A DNA stretch of 6,793 nt from Clostridia bacterium (GCA_900769375.1 CAAGGN010000138.1:1-6793); one strand, 5' to 3'. Positions 1-6,360 are shown, counted from the first letter of the stretch. Translations and numbers: made by a program. The notes: generated by a model not told the origin, from the letters alone.

Positions 1-1133
1 TTAATAACTGCAACACCGCCCGAAAGCTTAGCAAGACGCTCTTGAAGTTTTTCACGGTCAAACTCAGAGGTTGTATCAACAATCTGATTTTTAATCTGGT
101 TAATGCGGTCTTTGATTTCATCTGCATTGCCTGCGCCGTCAACGATAACGGTATTTTCCTTGGTAACCTTAACCTGACGGGCTCTACCCATCTGAGAAAG
201 GTCAGCATCCTTAAGTTCAAGACCCAATTCTTCGGATATTACCTGACCGCCTGTAAGGATAGCGATATCACGAAGCATTTCTTTTCTTCTGTCACCAAAT
301 CCGGGGGCTTTAACGGCAACGCAGGTAAAGGTGCCGCGGAGTTTATTTACGATAAGAGTTGAAAGGGCTTCGCCTTCGATATCCTCGGCAACAATAACAA
401 GTTTCTTGCCTGCCTGAACAATCTGTTCAAGAAGGGGAAGAATTTCCTGAATATTAGTGATTTTCTTGTCAGTAATAAGAAGTAAAGCGTCATCAATAAC
501 AGCTTCCATCTTATCAGAATCAGTTACCATATAAGGAGTAATGTAACCGCGATCGAACTGCATACCTTCAACAACCTCGGTATAGGTTTCAGCTGTCTTG
601 GACTCCTCAACGGTTATAACGCCGTCTGCAGAAACCTTATCCATTGCCTCTGCTATAAGCTTACCAATAACCTCATCACCCGAAGAAACGGTAGCAACTC
701 TTGCAATATCATCACTGCAAGAAACCTTTTTAGAATTTTCAACTATAGCGGCAATAGCGGTATCAACTGCAGTTTTTATACCCTTTTTAACAACCATAGG
801 ATTAGCGCCTGCTGCTACGTTCTTCATACCCTCGGCAATAAGCGCCTGAGCAAGAACTGTAGCGGTAGTGGTACCGTCACCTGCGGCATCGTTGGTTTTA
901 ACGGAAACCTCTTTAACAAGTTGAGCCCCCATATTTTCAAAGGGGTCGTCAAGTTCAATTTCCTTTGCTATTGTAACACCGTCATTAGTAATAAGGGGCG
1001 CGCCGTACTTTTTATCAAGAACAACATTTCTTCCCTTAGGACCAAGAGTTACTTTAACCGCATTAGCGAGTTTATCAACGCCCATCTGCAAGGATTTACG
1101 AGCGTCCTCACCAAAAATAATATTTTTTGCCAT
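1..1133 (-). CDS. groEL: Chaperonin GroEL (60 kDa, Hsp60), 3' end cut off by window edge
   Basis: The reading frame opens at ATG 1133 and stays open to the window edge. It gives 377 complete codons of a protein that is usually about 540 residues, so the C-terminal third (rest of the intermediate domain, second equatorial part, tail) lies outside. The start MAKNIIFGEDARKSLQ, the ATP-site motif GDGTTT at residues 85-90 (with TND at 49-51), the apical-domain stretch VKAPGFGDRRKEML and the ERLAKLSGGVAVI segment at the edge are all typical. GroEL forms the double-heptamer ring that folds cytosolic proteins with ATP and GroES. The catalytic aspartate near position 398 is beyond the edge and cannot be checked. 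A GGGAG site at 1143-1147 sits 9 nt before the ATG. groES ends 20 nt upstream, so the pair is a groESL operon. No frameshift is visible in the part seen. Confidence 0.97.
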   Translation of the reverse strand, partial: MAKNIIFGEDARKSLQMGVDKLANAVKVTLGPKGRNVVLDKKYGAPLITNDGVTIAKEIELDDPFENMGAQLVKEVSVKTNDAAGDGTTTATVLAQALIAEGMKNVAAGANPMVVKKGIKTAVDTAIAAIVENSKKVSCSDDIARVATVSSGDEVIGKLIAEAMDKVSADGVITVEESKTAETYTEVVEGMQFDRGYITPYMVTDSDKMEAVIDDALLLITDKKITNIQEILPLLEQIVQAGKKLVIVAEDIEGEALSTLIVNKLRGTFTCVAVKAPGFGDRRKEMLRDIAILTGGQVISEELGLELKDADLSQMGRARQVKVTKENTVIVDGAGNADEIKDRINQIKNQIVDTTSEFDREKLQERLAKLSGGVAVI

Positions 1134-1153
1134 TTTGAATTACTCCCTTTCCA

Positions 1154-1438
1154 TTACTTTACAACTGCGAGAATATCGGCAATACGAACAATTGTATATT
1201 CCTCATTATCAAGTTTAATTTCGGTGCCTGAATATTTAGCGACGATAACCTTATCTCCTACCTTAACATTCATACCGATTTCTTTTCCGTCTACCATACC
1301 GCCGGGGCCTACTGCAACTACTTCTGCAATCTGTGGCTTTTCCTTAGAAGCAGAGGTCAGCACTATTCCGCTCTTGGTAGTTTCTTCTGCTACCGTTGCT
1401 TTTATTACAACGTTATCAGCTAATGGTTTAATAGTCAT
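1154..1438 (-). CDS. groES: Co-chaperonin GroES (10 kDa, Hsp10)
   Basis: This 94-residue protein matches the usual GroES length of 94-97. It starts MTIKPLADNVVIK. The mobile loop at about residues 16-32 carries GIVL (24-27), the hydrophobic tripeptide region that docks on the GroEL apical domain. The core then shows VVAVGPGG (about 41-48), the VKVGDKVIVAKYSGTEIK strand and a C-terminal YTIVRIADILAVV, all family signatures. GroES caps the GroEL ring as a heptamer in the cytosol and encloses the folding chamber. The start is set by AAGGAG at 1447-1452, 8 nt upstream of the ATG. A sigma-A-like promoter lies just upstream. A 177-codon open frame on the opposite strand across this gene is a shadow. 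Confidence 0.98.
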   Translation of the reverse strand: MTIKPLADNVVIKATVAEETTKSGIVLTSASKEKPQIAEVVAVGPGGMVDGKEIGMNVKVGDKVIVAKYSGTEIKLDNEEYTIVRIADILAVVK

Positions 1439-1446
1439 AATAAAAT

Positions 1447-1452
1447 CTCCTT
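1447..1452 (-). promoter_or_regulatory. Ribosome binding site of groES
   Basis: On the minus strand the sequence reads AAGGAG, 8 nt before the groES ATG. It is a strong Shine-Dalgarno match and fixes the start codon. Confidence 0.85.
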
Positions 1453-1475
1453 AAATTTCATCTGTTTATTAGTAT

Positions 1476-1503
1476 ATTATACGCCTTTTAATGCAAAAAT
1501 CAA
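1476..1503 (-). promoter_or_regulatory. Predicted sigma-A-type promoter of groESL
   Basis: On the minus strand a -35-like TTGATT (1498-1503) is followed after 16 nt by a perfect -10 TATAAT (1476-1481). Transcription would start near 1469, giving a leader of about 30 nt before groES. It sits in the 75-nt gap after the lipid kinase stop codon and gives groESL its own transcription start. No CIRCE inverted repeat (TTAGCACTC-N9-GAGTGCTAA) occurs between this promoter and groES, where HrcA normally binds in Firmicutes. Promoter use is inferred from sequence alone. Confidence 0.7.
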
Positions 1504-1513
1504 GTAAGTAAAG

Positions 1514-2431
1514 TTAAATCTTTGCCAACCTTTCGGCTGCAACGCTTTTAGGCAACACAAATTTGATGGCGTTTTTAACAAGTTCAAATCTCATATTATC
1601 GGTTTTTATGATTTCTCCATCTAAATTTACAGGTATGGGTATATTAGATTTAAACTCCATACTTTTGCAACACTTCACGGTACAACACTCAAGATTTTTA
1701 TGTTCACCTCGTTTATAAAGACCTAAAAACCTAAGTATTTTAAGCTTGGATATTTTATCAACAAGGGTAAAATCGAGCTTATTATCATATGGAACCGCAT
1801 CCGGTGCGCCCTTGTAGCCGCCACCATAATACGGCCCGTTTGCAACGACTGCAAAAAGGCAGTCTTTACGTTCAAAATCTTCACCATCAACCGAAATATC
1901 CGCAGTAATACCCAGTTTGCCCAGAAACGTTCTGGCAATGGCTAACGTATATGCAAAGGAGCCGGAAACCAAAGGCCATCTCTTAAAGGTTGACATACGG
2001 CTTGCGACAACTGCGTCCATACCAACCGAGCAACCGTTAAGACAATACAGACTTCCCGCCTTTATTAAATCCATTTCTACGGCTTCGCCGTTTATCTGCT
2101 CATCAATACTTGCAAATGCATCCCGATTTTCAAAAAACTTTAAAAAATCATTAGCCGAGCCGCAAGGAATGACACCAAGCTCCACGTTATCATAATCAAT
2201 TATCGCATTAAGCACCGCCATAACCGTGCCTTCGCCACCGCAGGCAAACATTCTTACGTTACCCTCTTTAGCTTCCTTACTTGCAGATAACATCATATCG
2301 TCTATATCATTCTTAAAATGAATTTTATATTGGAGCTGTTTATCCTTACAATAATCTTCTATGGATTTTATTACATTTTCCTGAGCGGTGCCCTTGCCCG
2401 CTAAGGGATTAACATAGAAAACGTATCTCAT
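1514..2431 (-). CDS. Diacylglycerol kinase-family lipid kinase (DagK/YegS-like) with variant motifs
   Basis: This 305-residue protein has the layout of the DAGK catalytic family (DgkB, YegS, BmrU, LCB5-like), usually about 290-310 residues. The N-terminal nucleotide-binding part shows YVNPLAGKG (6-14) and GGEGT (65-69). Next come a GSANDFLKFF block (91-100), NGCSVGMDA (132-140), and a C-terminal beta-rich lobe with YYGGGYKGAPDAVPYDNKLD (201-220) and LDGE (270-273). Members phosphorylate lipid hydroxyls such as diacylglycerol with ATP at the membrane face; the substrate here is not predictable. Two signatures differ from the consensus: GGEGT replaces GGDGT, and GSAND replaces the usual GTGND. 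The start is supported by AAAAGGA about 9 nt upstream. The gene follows the methyltransferase gene by 22 nt, suggesting one transcript. No terminator is seen after its stop. The family assignment is firm; catalytic competence is less sure. Confidence 0.88.
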   Translation of the reverse strand: MRYVFYVNPLAGKGTAQENVIKSIEDYCKDKQLQYKIHFKNDIDDMMLSASKEAKEGNVRMFACGGEGTVMAVLNAIIDYDNVELGVIPCGSANDFLKFFENRDAFASIDEQINGEAVEMDLIKAGSLYCLNGCSVGMDAVVASRMSTFKRWPLVSGSFAYTLAIARTFLGKLGITADISVDGEDFERKDCLFAVVANGPYYGGGYKGAPDAVPYDNKLDFTLVDKISKLKILRFLGLYKRGEHKNLECCTVKCCKSMEFKSNIPIPVNLDGEIIKTDNMRFELVKNAIKFVLPKSVAAERLAKI

Positions 2432-2453
2432 TTATTCTATTCCTTTTTGCACC

Positions 2454-3581
2454 TTATTTATTCTTAAAATACATAAACAACTGACACTTTATCATTCCGT
2501 TATAAAGTTTTCTTCGCTTATCCGCCTCACTGCCGTAAAGTTTTTCAAACTCATCGTGGGGACTGATAATAAAGTATTTCTTACCCTGCTCTTTTTTGAA
2601 GCGTTCACCCATTATTTTATAGAGGGTTTCTGCCTCTTTGATATCCAAAAGTCGCTCACCGTAAGGCGGGTTTGTGATAAGTAAACTTCTATCGTGAGAT
2701 ATACTGAAATCTCTCACGTCTCCTACTGCGGCCTTTACATATTTTTCTACACCCGCTTTTTTGGCGTTTGCAAGGGTAAGTTCAACGCAATCAGGGTTTA
2801 TATCAAAACCGATACCTTCAAAATCAATATTATGAAGGATATTATCCTGCGCCCTCATTCTCTCCTGCTGCCAAGCGGTTTTAGGAATAGATGCAAATCT
2901 TTCCGCCGCAAAGTATCTGCGAAGACCCGGTGCAGTTTTAGTCGCCATCAGGGCGGCTTCTATCAAAATTGTACCGCTTCCGCAGAAGGGGTCATAAAGC
3001 TTGGTATCGGGATAGATTCGTGCTAAATCGCACATGGCGGCGGCAAGGGTCTCTTTTAAGGGAGCGTCATTAGAATTTCTTCTATATCCTCTTTTATGAA
3101 GCCCGTCACCCGACGTATCTATCATCATCGTAACTAAATCTTTTCTTATTGAAAACCTTACTTTATATTCGGGACCTGTTTCGCTAAACCAAGAAACACC
3201 GTATTTTTCACCCAGTCGGGAAACGATGGCTTTCTTAATAATAGACTGGCAATCAGGAATACTGTGAAGCGCCGATTCGTTGCTCCATCCCTTTACGGGA
3301 AATGCATCATCGCGGCCAATATAATTTTCCCAAGGGATTGCCTTTACGTTATCAAAAAGCTCTGTAAAGCTGGTTGCGGTAAACTGCCCCATATTTATGA
3401 GAATTCTTTCGGCAAAGCGTGAATTAATATTGGCTCTTGCCAACATATTAAAGTCGCCCGATAAAAGCACTCTGCCGTTTTCAACCGTAACATCCTCAAA
3501 GCCCATTCTTTTAAATTCATCTGCGGCAACACTTTCTATACCAAAGATACAAGGGGCAACTAAATTTATTTTTTCGCTCAT
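2454..3581 (-). CDS. ypsC: THUMP-domain class I SAM-dependent RNA methyltransferase (YpsC / RlmL N-terminal type)
   Basis: This 375-residue protein has an N-terminal ferredoxin-like plus THUMP RNA-binding region (about 1-158) followed by a Rossmann methyltransferase domain (UPF0020). The SAM-binding motif is DPFCGSGT (197-204), the acidic loop is GFDINPDCV (258-266), and the catalytic motif IV is NPPYGER (304-310), typical of N2-guanine or N6-adenine RNA methylases. LHKRGYR (161-167) is also characteristic. Length and domain order match Bacillus YpsC and the N-terminal half of E. coli RlmL, which makes m2G in 23S rRNA; the exact target here is inferred. The ATG overlaps the fumarase TGA as ATGA, which implies translational coupling. 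A GGTGAT sequence 3 nt before the ATG may help initiation. The lipid kinase gene follows 22 nt downstream. Confidence 0.92.
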   Translation of the reverse strand: MSEKINLVAPCIFGIESVAADEFKRMGFEDVTVENGRVLLSGDFNMLARANINSRFAERILINMGQFTATSFTELFDNVKAIPWENYIGRDDAFPVKGWSNESALHSIPDCQSIIKKAIVSRLGEKYGVSWFSETGPEYKVRFSIRKDLVTMMIDTSGDGLHKRGYRRNSNDAPLKETLAAAMCDLARIYPDTKLYDPFCGSGTILIEAALMATKTAPGLRRYFAAERFASIPKTAWQQERMRAQDNILHNIDFEGIGFDINPDCVELTLANAKKAGVEKYVKAAVGDVRDFSISHDRSLLITNPPYGERLLDIKEAETLYKIMGERFKKEQGKKYFIISPHDEFEKLYGSEADKRRKLYNGMIKCQLFMYFKNK

Positions 3582-4423
3582 TTTATCACCATAGATTTAT
3601 GTCTTGTAACGTGGCAACCGATATTAACCGCTACGGGAAGCCCTGCTATATGAGTAGGCGCCGTTTCGATATTAACCGCCAAAGCAGTAGTATCTCCGCC
3701 AAAGCCCTGAGGGCCTATATTCAGCTTGTTAACAAGATCTAAAATTTCTTCTTCAAGTTCTTTATAATAAGGATCGGAATTCCTTTTATTTACATTCCTC
3801 AAAAGCGCTTTTTTGGAAAGGAAGGCGCACTGTTCGAAATCTCCGCCGATACCAACGCCTATTATCATAGGTGGGCAAGGGTTATCGGAAGCGTTTTTAA
3901 CAATTTCTAAAACCGCATTAACAACGCCCGATCTTCCATCAAAGGGGGTGAGCATTTTAATGCCGCTCATATTTTCGCTGCCAAAACCTTTAGGCGCAAC
4001 GGTTATTTTAACCTCACAACCCGCAACAATTTTAGTATGAATTACGGCGGGAGTATTATCATTCGTGTTTTCTCTTTTAAGGGGGTCTCTAACAACCGAT
4101 TTTCTGAGAAGCCCTTCGGTATATCCTTTTGCAACTCCTCGGTTGACGGCTTTGTATAGGTCGCCGCCTACGAGGTGAACATCCTGACCGATTTCTATAA
4201 ATACAACCGCCATTCCCGTATCCTGACAGATAGGAAGATTAAGTTCTTTTGATGCTTCTAAATTTTTCTCAAGGTCAAGAAGAACGGATTTTGCAAGAGC
4301 GTTACACTCCTTGCATCTTGCGCTACACAGACCTTCCTTTATATCCTCGGGTAATTCCTTATTAGATTCTATGCACAATTTTGCTACTGCTTCTTCTACT
4401 AAAGCAACGTTAATTTCCTTCAT
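3578..4423 (-). CDS. Class I [4Fe-4S] fumarate hydratase, alpha subunit (TtdA/FumA N-terminal type)
   Basis: This 281-residue protein matches the alpha chain of two-subunit, oxygen-sensitive fumarases and the related L-tartrate dehydratase. These hydrate fumarate to malate in the cytosol, here presumably in a reductive branch of central metabolism. Visible family blocks are LPICQDTGMAVVF (63-75), PAVIHTKIV (125-133), KGFGSEN (145-151), GVGIGGDFEQCAFLSKKAL (189-207), GPQGFGGDTTALAV (237-250) and NIGCHVTRH (267-275). Cys66, Cys199 and Cys270 are the likely cluster ligands. The beta subunit (about 180-200 residues) is not adjacent: an S1 protein gene precedes it and a methyltransferase gene follows with a 4-nt overlap. 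GAAGGG at 4429-4434 lies 5 nt before the ATG, and an intrinsic terminator ends only a few bases further upstream. Fumarase versus tartrate dehydratase cannot be settled from sequence; fumarase is the more common activity. Confidence 0.92.
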   Translation of the reverse strand: MKEINVALVEEAVAKLCIESNKELPEDIKEGLCSARCKECNALAKSVLLDLEKNLEASKELNLPICQDTGMAVVFIEIGQDVHLVGGDLYKAVNRGVAKGYTEGLLRKSVVRDPLKRENTNDNTPAVIHTKIVAGCEVKITVAPKGFGSENMSGIKMLTPFDGRSGVVNAVLEIVKNASDNPCPPMIIGVGIGGDFEQCAFLSKKALLRNVNKRNSDPYYKELEEEILDLVNKLNIGPQGFGGDTTALAVNIETAPTHIAGLPVAVNIGCHVTRHKSMVIK

Positions 4424-4428
4424 ACTAT

Positions 4429-4434
4429 CCCTTC
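4429..4434 (-). promoter_or_regulatory. Ribosome binding site of the fumarase alpha gene
   Basis: GAAGGG on the minus strand lies 5 nt before the ATG. It begins only 3 nt after the T-run of the preceding terminator hairpin, so terminator and translation start are nearly fused. Confidence 0.65.
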
Positions 4435-4437
4435 ACT

Positions 4438-4480
4438 AAAAAAACAGGACAGTCTCACAAACAAAATGTAAAACCGCCCT
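4438..4480 (-). terminator. Intrinsic terminator after yabR
   Basis: On the minus strand AGGGCGGTTTTACA (4480-4467) pairs with TGTGAGACTGTCCT (4459-4446) over 14 bp, with no mismatch but four G-U pairs. The loop is 7 nt, and a G then seven T follow (4444-4438). It starts 5 nt after the yabR stop codon. This is a strong rho-independent terminator for the sporulation/division cluster. It ends 14 nt before the fumarase ATG, leaving no room for a promoter between them. Confidence 0.9.
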
Positions 4481-4485
4481 TTGTT

Positions 4486-4938
4486 TTATCTTACATTAGC
4501 GCCACGCTTAGAACGACGTGTTTCCGGATTCTTGCGTTTTAAATCAGAGAACTTTTCATCACTTGTCTGCTTAAAACGGTTCATCATATCTTCAAAATCT
4601 TCAGGTTCGTTTCTTTTAGCAGTCCAGGTATAAGAACTGTCTATCACCTGCGGTTGACGGGGCTTTCTCTCCCGAGGCCTACCGCCATTTTCTTTTCTTT
4701 CGGGCTCCAACGCCTTCTTAATACTAAGGGCAATTTTGCCATCATCACCGATAGAAAGAACCTTAACCTTAACCTCTTCGCCCATTTTAACGTGCTCGTT
4801 AATATCGTTAACGAATGAACGGGCAACCTCAGAAATATGTACCATACCCGAAGTGTTATCGCCTAAATCAACGAATACGCCGAAATTGGTAATACCGGTT
4901 ATTTTGCCTTGATAGATTTCCCCAATTTTTAACTCCAT
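4486..4938 (-). CDS. yabR: S1-domain RNA-binding protein, YabR family
   Basis: This 150-residue protein has one S1 (OB-fold) RNA-binding domain at about residues 3-75. It begins LKIGEIYQGKITGITNFGVFVDL and includes GMVHISEVA and the closing KIALSIKKAL strand. A basic, low-complexity linker follows (about 80-100, rich in R, K, P). The conserved C-terminal stretch FEDMMNRFKQTSDEKFSDLKR (115-135) and a basic tail complete the YabR layout. YabR-type proteins are cytosolic and thought to act on RNA or ribosomes; the exact role is not established. It is the last gene of the rqcP-yabP-yabQ-divIC cluster, 20 nt after divIC. Initiation looks atypical because the only clear SD is 13 nt from the ATG. 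A strong terminator follows. In Bacillus spoIIE comes next; here it is a fumarase gene. Confidence 0.93.
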   Translation of the reverse strand: MELKIGEIYQGKITGITNFGVFVDLGDNTSGMVHISEVARSFVNDINEHVKMGEEVKVKVLSIGDDGKIALSIKKALEPERKENGGRPRERKPRQPQVIDSSYTWTAKRNEPEDFEDMMNRFKQTSDEKFSDLKRKNPETRRSKRGANVR

Positions 4939-4951
4939 AAGAATGCAAGTT

Positions 4952-4957
4952 CCCCCT
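4952..4957 (-). promoter_or_regulatory. Unusually distant ribosome binding site of yabR
   Basis: AGGGGG on the minus strand lies just after the divIC stop and 13 nt before the yabR ATG, longer than the usual 5-9 nt. The TTG between them is out of frame with the S1 domain. The only in-frame alternative is a rare ATT codon 6 nt upstream of the ATG. The ATG is therefore kept. Confidence 0.45.
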
Positions 4958-4958
4958 G

Positions 4959-5249
4959 TTATTTGCCAGAAATATCGACATATATCACTTCATCGGAGTA
5001 AACATATCCAAGCCGTTCTCTTGCCGCTTTTTCGATTATATCGGCTTGAGACCCATTTTGAAGGAGTTCGCTCAGTTCGGAAATTTCGGCCTGCTTTTTA
5101 TTTTTTGTTTCCTCAAGCTGAGCCAAGGTATTACGGCTTTCATTAAGGGTACCGTAAAGGGAAAGAACGTTATAAATCATATATCCCGCCACACCTATCA
5201 CAAGCAAACGCAAAAGCACACTTTTACGCTTTTTCTGTCCCTGTGCCAT
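4959..5249 (-). CDS. divIC: Cell-division protein DivIC / FtsB-like septum initiator
   Basis: With the start chosen at ATG 5249 the protein has 96 residues. It has a short basic cytoplasmic N-terminus (QGQKKRK), one membrane segment (about 11-31), a coiled coil (about 33-64) and the conserved C-terminal block DIIEKAARERLGYVYSDEVIYVD (70-92). This is the DivIC/FtsB bitopic layout with the coiled coil outside the membrane, where it pairs with FtsL and the DivIB/FtsQ protein to set up the septum. An open frame extends to ATG 5276 (nine more residues), but that start has poor SD support and overlaps yabQ by 53 nt. At 5249 a GGAGATGAGG stretch (5253-5262) precedes and the overlap is 26 nt. Position between yabQ and yabR matches the Bacillus order. 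Confidence 0.92.
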   Translation of the reverse strand: MAQGQKKRKSVLLRLLVIGVAGYMIYNVLSLYGTLNESRNTLAQLEETKNKKQAEISELSELLQNGSQADIIEKAARERLGYVYSDEVIYVDISGK

Positions 5250-5763
5250 AATCCTCATCTCCGTTCCGTGAAGCATTAATGTTTCCTTTAGTATATAACA
5301 TTTTATATCTGTATTTCAAGAGTTTTTTTAACTTTTTCACCCATCTTTTACCTGTTTTAATAATTTTAAACGAAAGTTTGCGAATAAGATCCGTAGTTTT
5401 GTCCCAAAAAAGATAAAACCATACGTATACAAGCCCTAAAATTTCTTTAATAAATCTCATAAAAAAGATTAAACCAAAAAGCCAAAATCTCGAAAATATA
5501 TATCTAAAAACAAAAAATCCCAACAATGCCGCTATTAAAACGTAACCCCTCGGCTCTCCCTTTGTTCTTGAGATAAGAAAAAGAAAGGTTATAAGCGCGG
5601 ATGCTATCCAAAAAATTATATCAGCAATAAAGGTGGCGACAAAAGAATTAAACCCAACTTTTCTCAAGCTGCGAAAAACATCATAAAAAGCGCAGAGAAA
5701 AAATCCCAATGCTATTGAAAGCAAAAAAGTTACAATTTGATTATTAACACTTATTTCCCACAT
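5224..5763 (-). CDS. yabQ: Sporulation membrane protein YabQ
   Basis: This 179-residue protein has three to four hydrophobic segments at about residues 8-28, 45-65, 74-92 and 95-115. A basic tail follows (KTGKRWVKKLKKLLKYRYK, about 137-155). The CAFYDVFRSLRKVGFN block (24-39), the ADIIFWIASALITFLFLISRTKGEPRGYV stretch (47-75) and the phenylalanine-rich continuation match the YabQ family. In Bacillus subtilis YabQ is made in the mother cell, locates to the forespore outer membrane and is needed for cortex formation. The gene starts 3 nt after the yabP stop with only a weak ribosome binding site, so translation is probably coupled to yabP. Its end overlaps divIC. Membrane segment limits are judged by eye. 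Confidence 0.93.
   Translation of the reverse strand: MWEISVNNQIVTFLLSIALGFFLCAFYDVFRSLRKVGFNSFVATFIADIIFWIASALITFLFLISRTKGEPRGYVLIAALLGFFVFRYIFSRFWLFGLIFFMRFIKEILGLVYVWFYLFWDKTTDLIRKLSFKIIKTGKRWVKKLKKLLKYRYKMLYTKGNINASRNGDEDYGTGTEKA
5253..5262 (-). promoter_or_regulatory. Ribosome binding site of divIC
   Basis: GGAGATGAGG on the minus strand offers GGAG 9 nt, or GAGG 3 nt, before ATG 5249. It supports that codon over the upstream in-frame ATGs at 5258 (GGAG directly abutting it) and 5276 (only a weak GGAAA-like match upstream). It lies inside the yabQ coding sequence. Confidence 0.6.
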
Positions 5764-5766
5764 AAG

Positions 5767-6036
5767 CTATCTGAAAAGCCGCGATAAAAATCCGCCCTCT
5801 GATTTCACGTCTGACATATACACTACCGCGTGAACCTTACCCGATGCCGTCAAATCTCCCGACTCGGTATTGAAGCTTTCTATGTGCATTCCCTCACCCT
5901 TGACGGTTATTTTCCCCATAACAGAATCAAGCAATAGCGTTTCCTCATCAAAGGATATCACATCTTTTACCCCTGAAATTTCAAGGCGTTTTCTGCTTTC
6001 AACAATAATATTTTGAGAAGAATAGTTTTCCTCCAA
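5767..6036 (-). CDS. yabP: Sporulation protein YabP
   Basis: From the chosen TTG start the protein has 89 residues. The YabP/YqfC-family pattern is clear: SRKRLEISGVKDVISFDEETLLLDSVMGKITVKGEGMHI (14-52), then LTASGKVHAVVYMSDV (62-77) and the C-terminal GGFLSRLFR. In Bacillus subtilis YabP is needed for a late spore stage together with YabQ. The open frame extends five codons to ATG 6051 (MGCFI...), but no Shine-Dalgarno precedes that ATG. A GGGGTG sits 7 nt before TTG 6036, and MEENYSSQN is a more family-like beginning. The gene lies 3 nt before yabQ and follows the S4 gene after an 81-nt gap in which I see no convincing sigma-E promoter. Confidence 0.9.
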   Translation of the reverse strand: MEENYSSQNIIVESRKRLEISGVKDVISFDEETLLLDSVMGKITVKGEGMHIESFNTESGDLTASGKVHAVVYMSDVKSEGGFLSRLFR

Positions 6037-6043
6037 GATAAAA

Positions 6044-6049
6044 CACCCC
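6044..6049 (-). promoter_or_regulatory. Ribosome binding site deciding the yabP start
   Basis: GGGGTG on the minus strand matches 5 of 6 bases of the GAGGTG part of the SD consensus. It lies 7 nt before TTG 6036. It overlaps the alternative ATG 6051, which has only AT-rich sequence upstream. Confidence 0.5.
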
Positions 6050-6117
6050 ATAAATATATTCAGAATAAAAAGTCTAAACCTTCTACCCTATCTAAATATA
6101 TTTACGGGATGCAAATC

Positions 6118-6360
6118 TTATTCTACTATTTTATAAAGAGAAACGGCATCATCCTTGCGGATAACCTCGCTCACGTCGGTAACCTCAATTTTTACGTCTC
6201 TTGTACCGAAGGAGATATTAATAACGTCTCCAATCTTTACGTCGTAGGACGCTCTGGCTGTTTTACCGTTAACATATACTCTGCCCGCATCGCAGGCCTC
6301 GTTTGCTATAGTGCGACGCTTAATAATGCGCGACACCTTTAAATATTTATCTAATCTCAT
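6118..6360 (-). CDS. rqcP: RqcP (YabO/Hsp15-type) S4-domain ribosome quality-control factor
   Basis: This 80-residue protein is almost entirely an S4 RNA-binding domain. MRLDKYLKVSRIIKRRT at 1-17 carries the conserved Arg2 and Arg16, and AGRVYVNGKTARASYDVKIGDVINISF (25-51) completes the fold. Size and sequence match Bacillus YabO, renamed RqcP. That protein binds the 50S subunit with peptidyl-tRNA and, with RqcH, drives C-terminal alanine tailing of stalled chains. The E. coli relative is Hsp15. The start is supported by GAGG 5 nt upstream (6366-6369). The gene lies between HU and yabP as in Bacillus. An intrinsic terminator ends 17 nt before its ATG. Confidence 0.93.
   Translation of the reverse strand: MRLDKYLKVSRIIKRRTIANEACDAGRVYVNGKTARASYDVKIGDVINISFGTRDVKIEVTDVSEVIRKDDAVSLYKIVE

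Noticed and set aside
42..849. Plus-strand open frames of 106 and 83 codons
   Set aside because: They are antisense shadows of groEL, which is continuous and well conserved across the stretch.
921..1454. 177-codon open frame on the plus strand
   Set aside because: It is antisense to groES and the start of groEL, has no family-like sequence, and mirrors the codon structure of the real genes.
1471..1483. Short palindrome GTATA-A-TATAC over the groES -10 box
   Set aside because: Five-base AT-rich arms around TATAAT are expected by chance and do not resemble CIRCE or another known operator.
2694..3026. 110-codon plus-strand open frame
   Set aside because: It is antisense to the methyltransferase domain with intact motifs, and the protein sequence shows no recognisable domain.
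5250..5276. N-terminal extension of divIC to ATG 5276
   Set aside because: It would enlarge the overlap with yabQ to 53 nt with only a weak SD, while ATG 5249 has a good one.
6034..6117. Possible sigma-E promoter before yabP
   Set aside because: ATATATT-like stretches exist, but no CATACA-like -10 box at suitable spacing could be found.
6013..6342. 109-codon plus-strand open frame across yabP, the gap and rqcP
   Set aside because: It has no SD or domain, and both overlapped minus-strand genes are clear family members.
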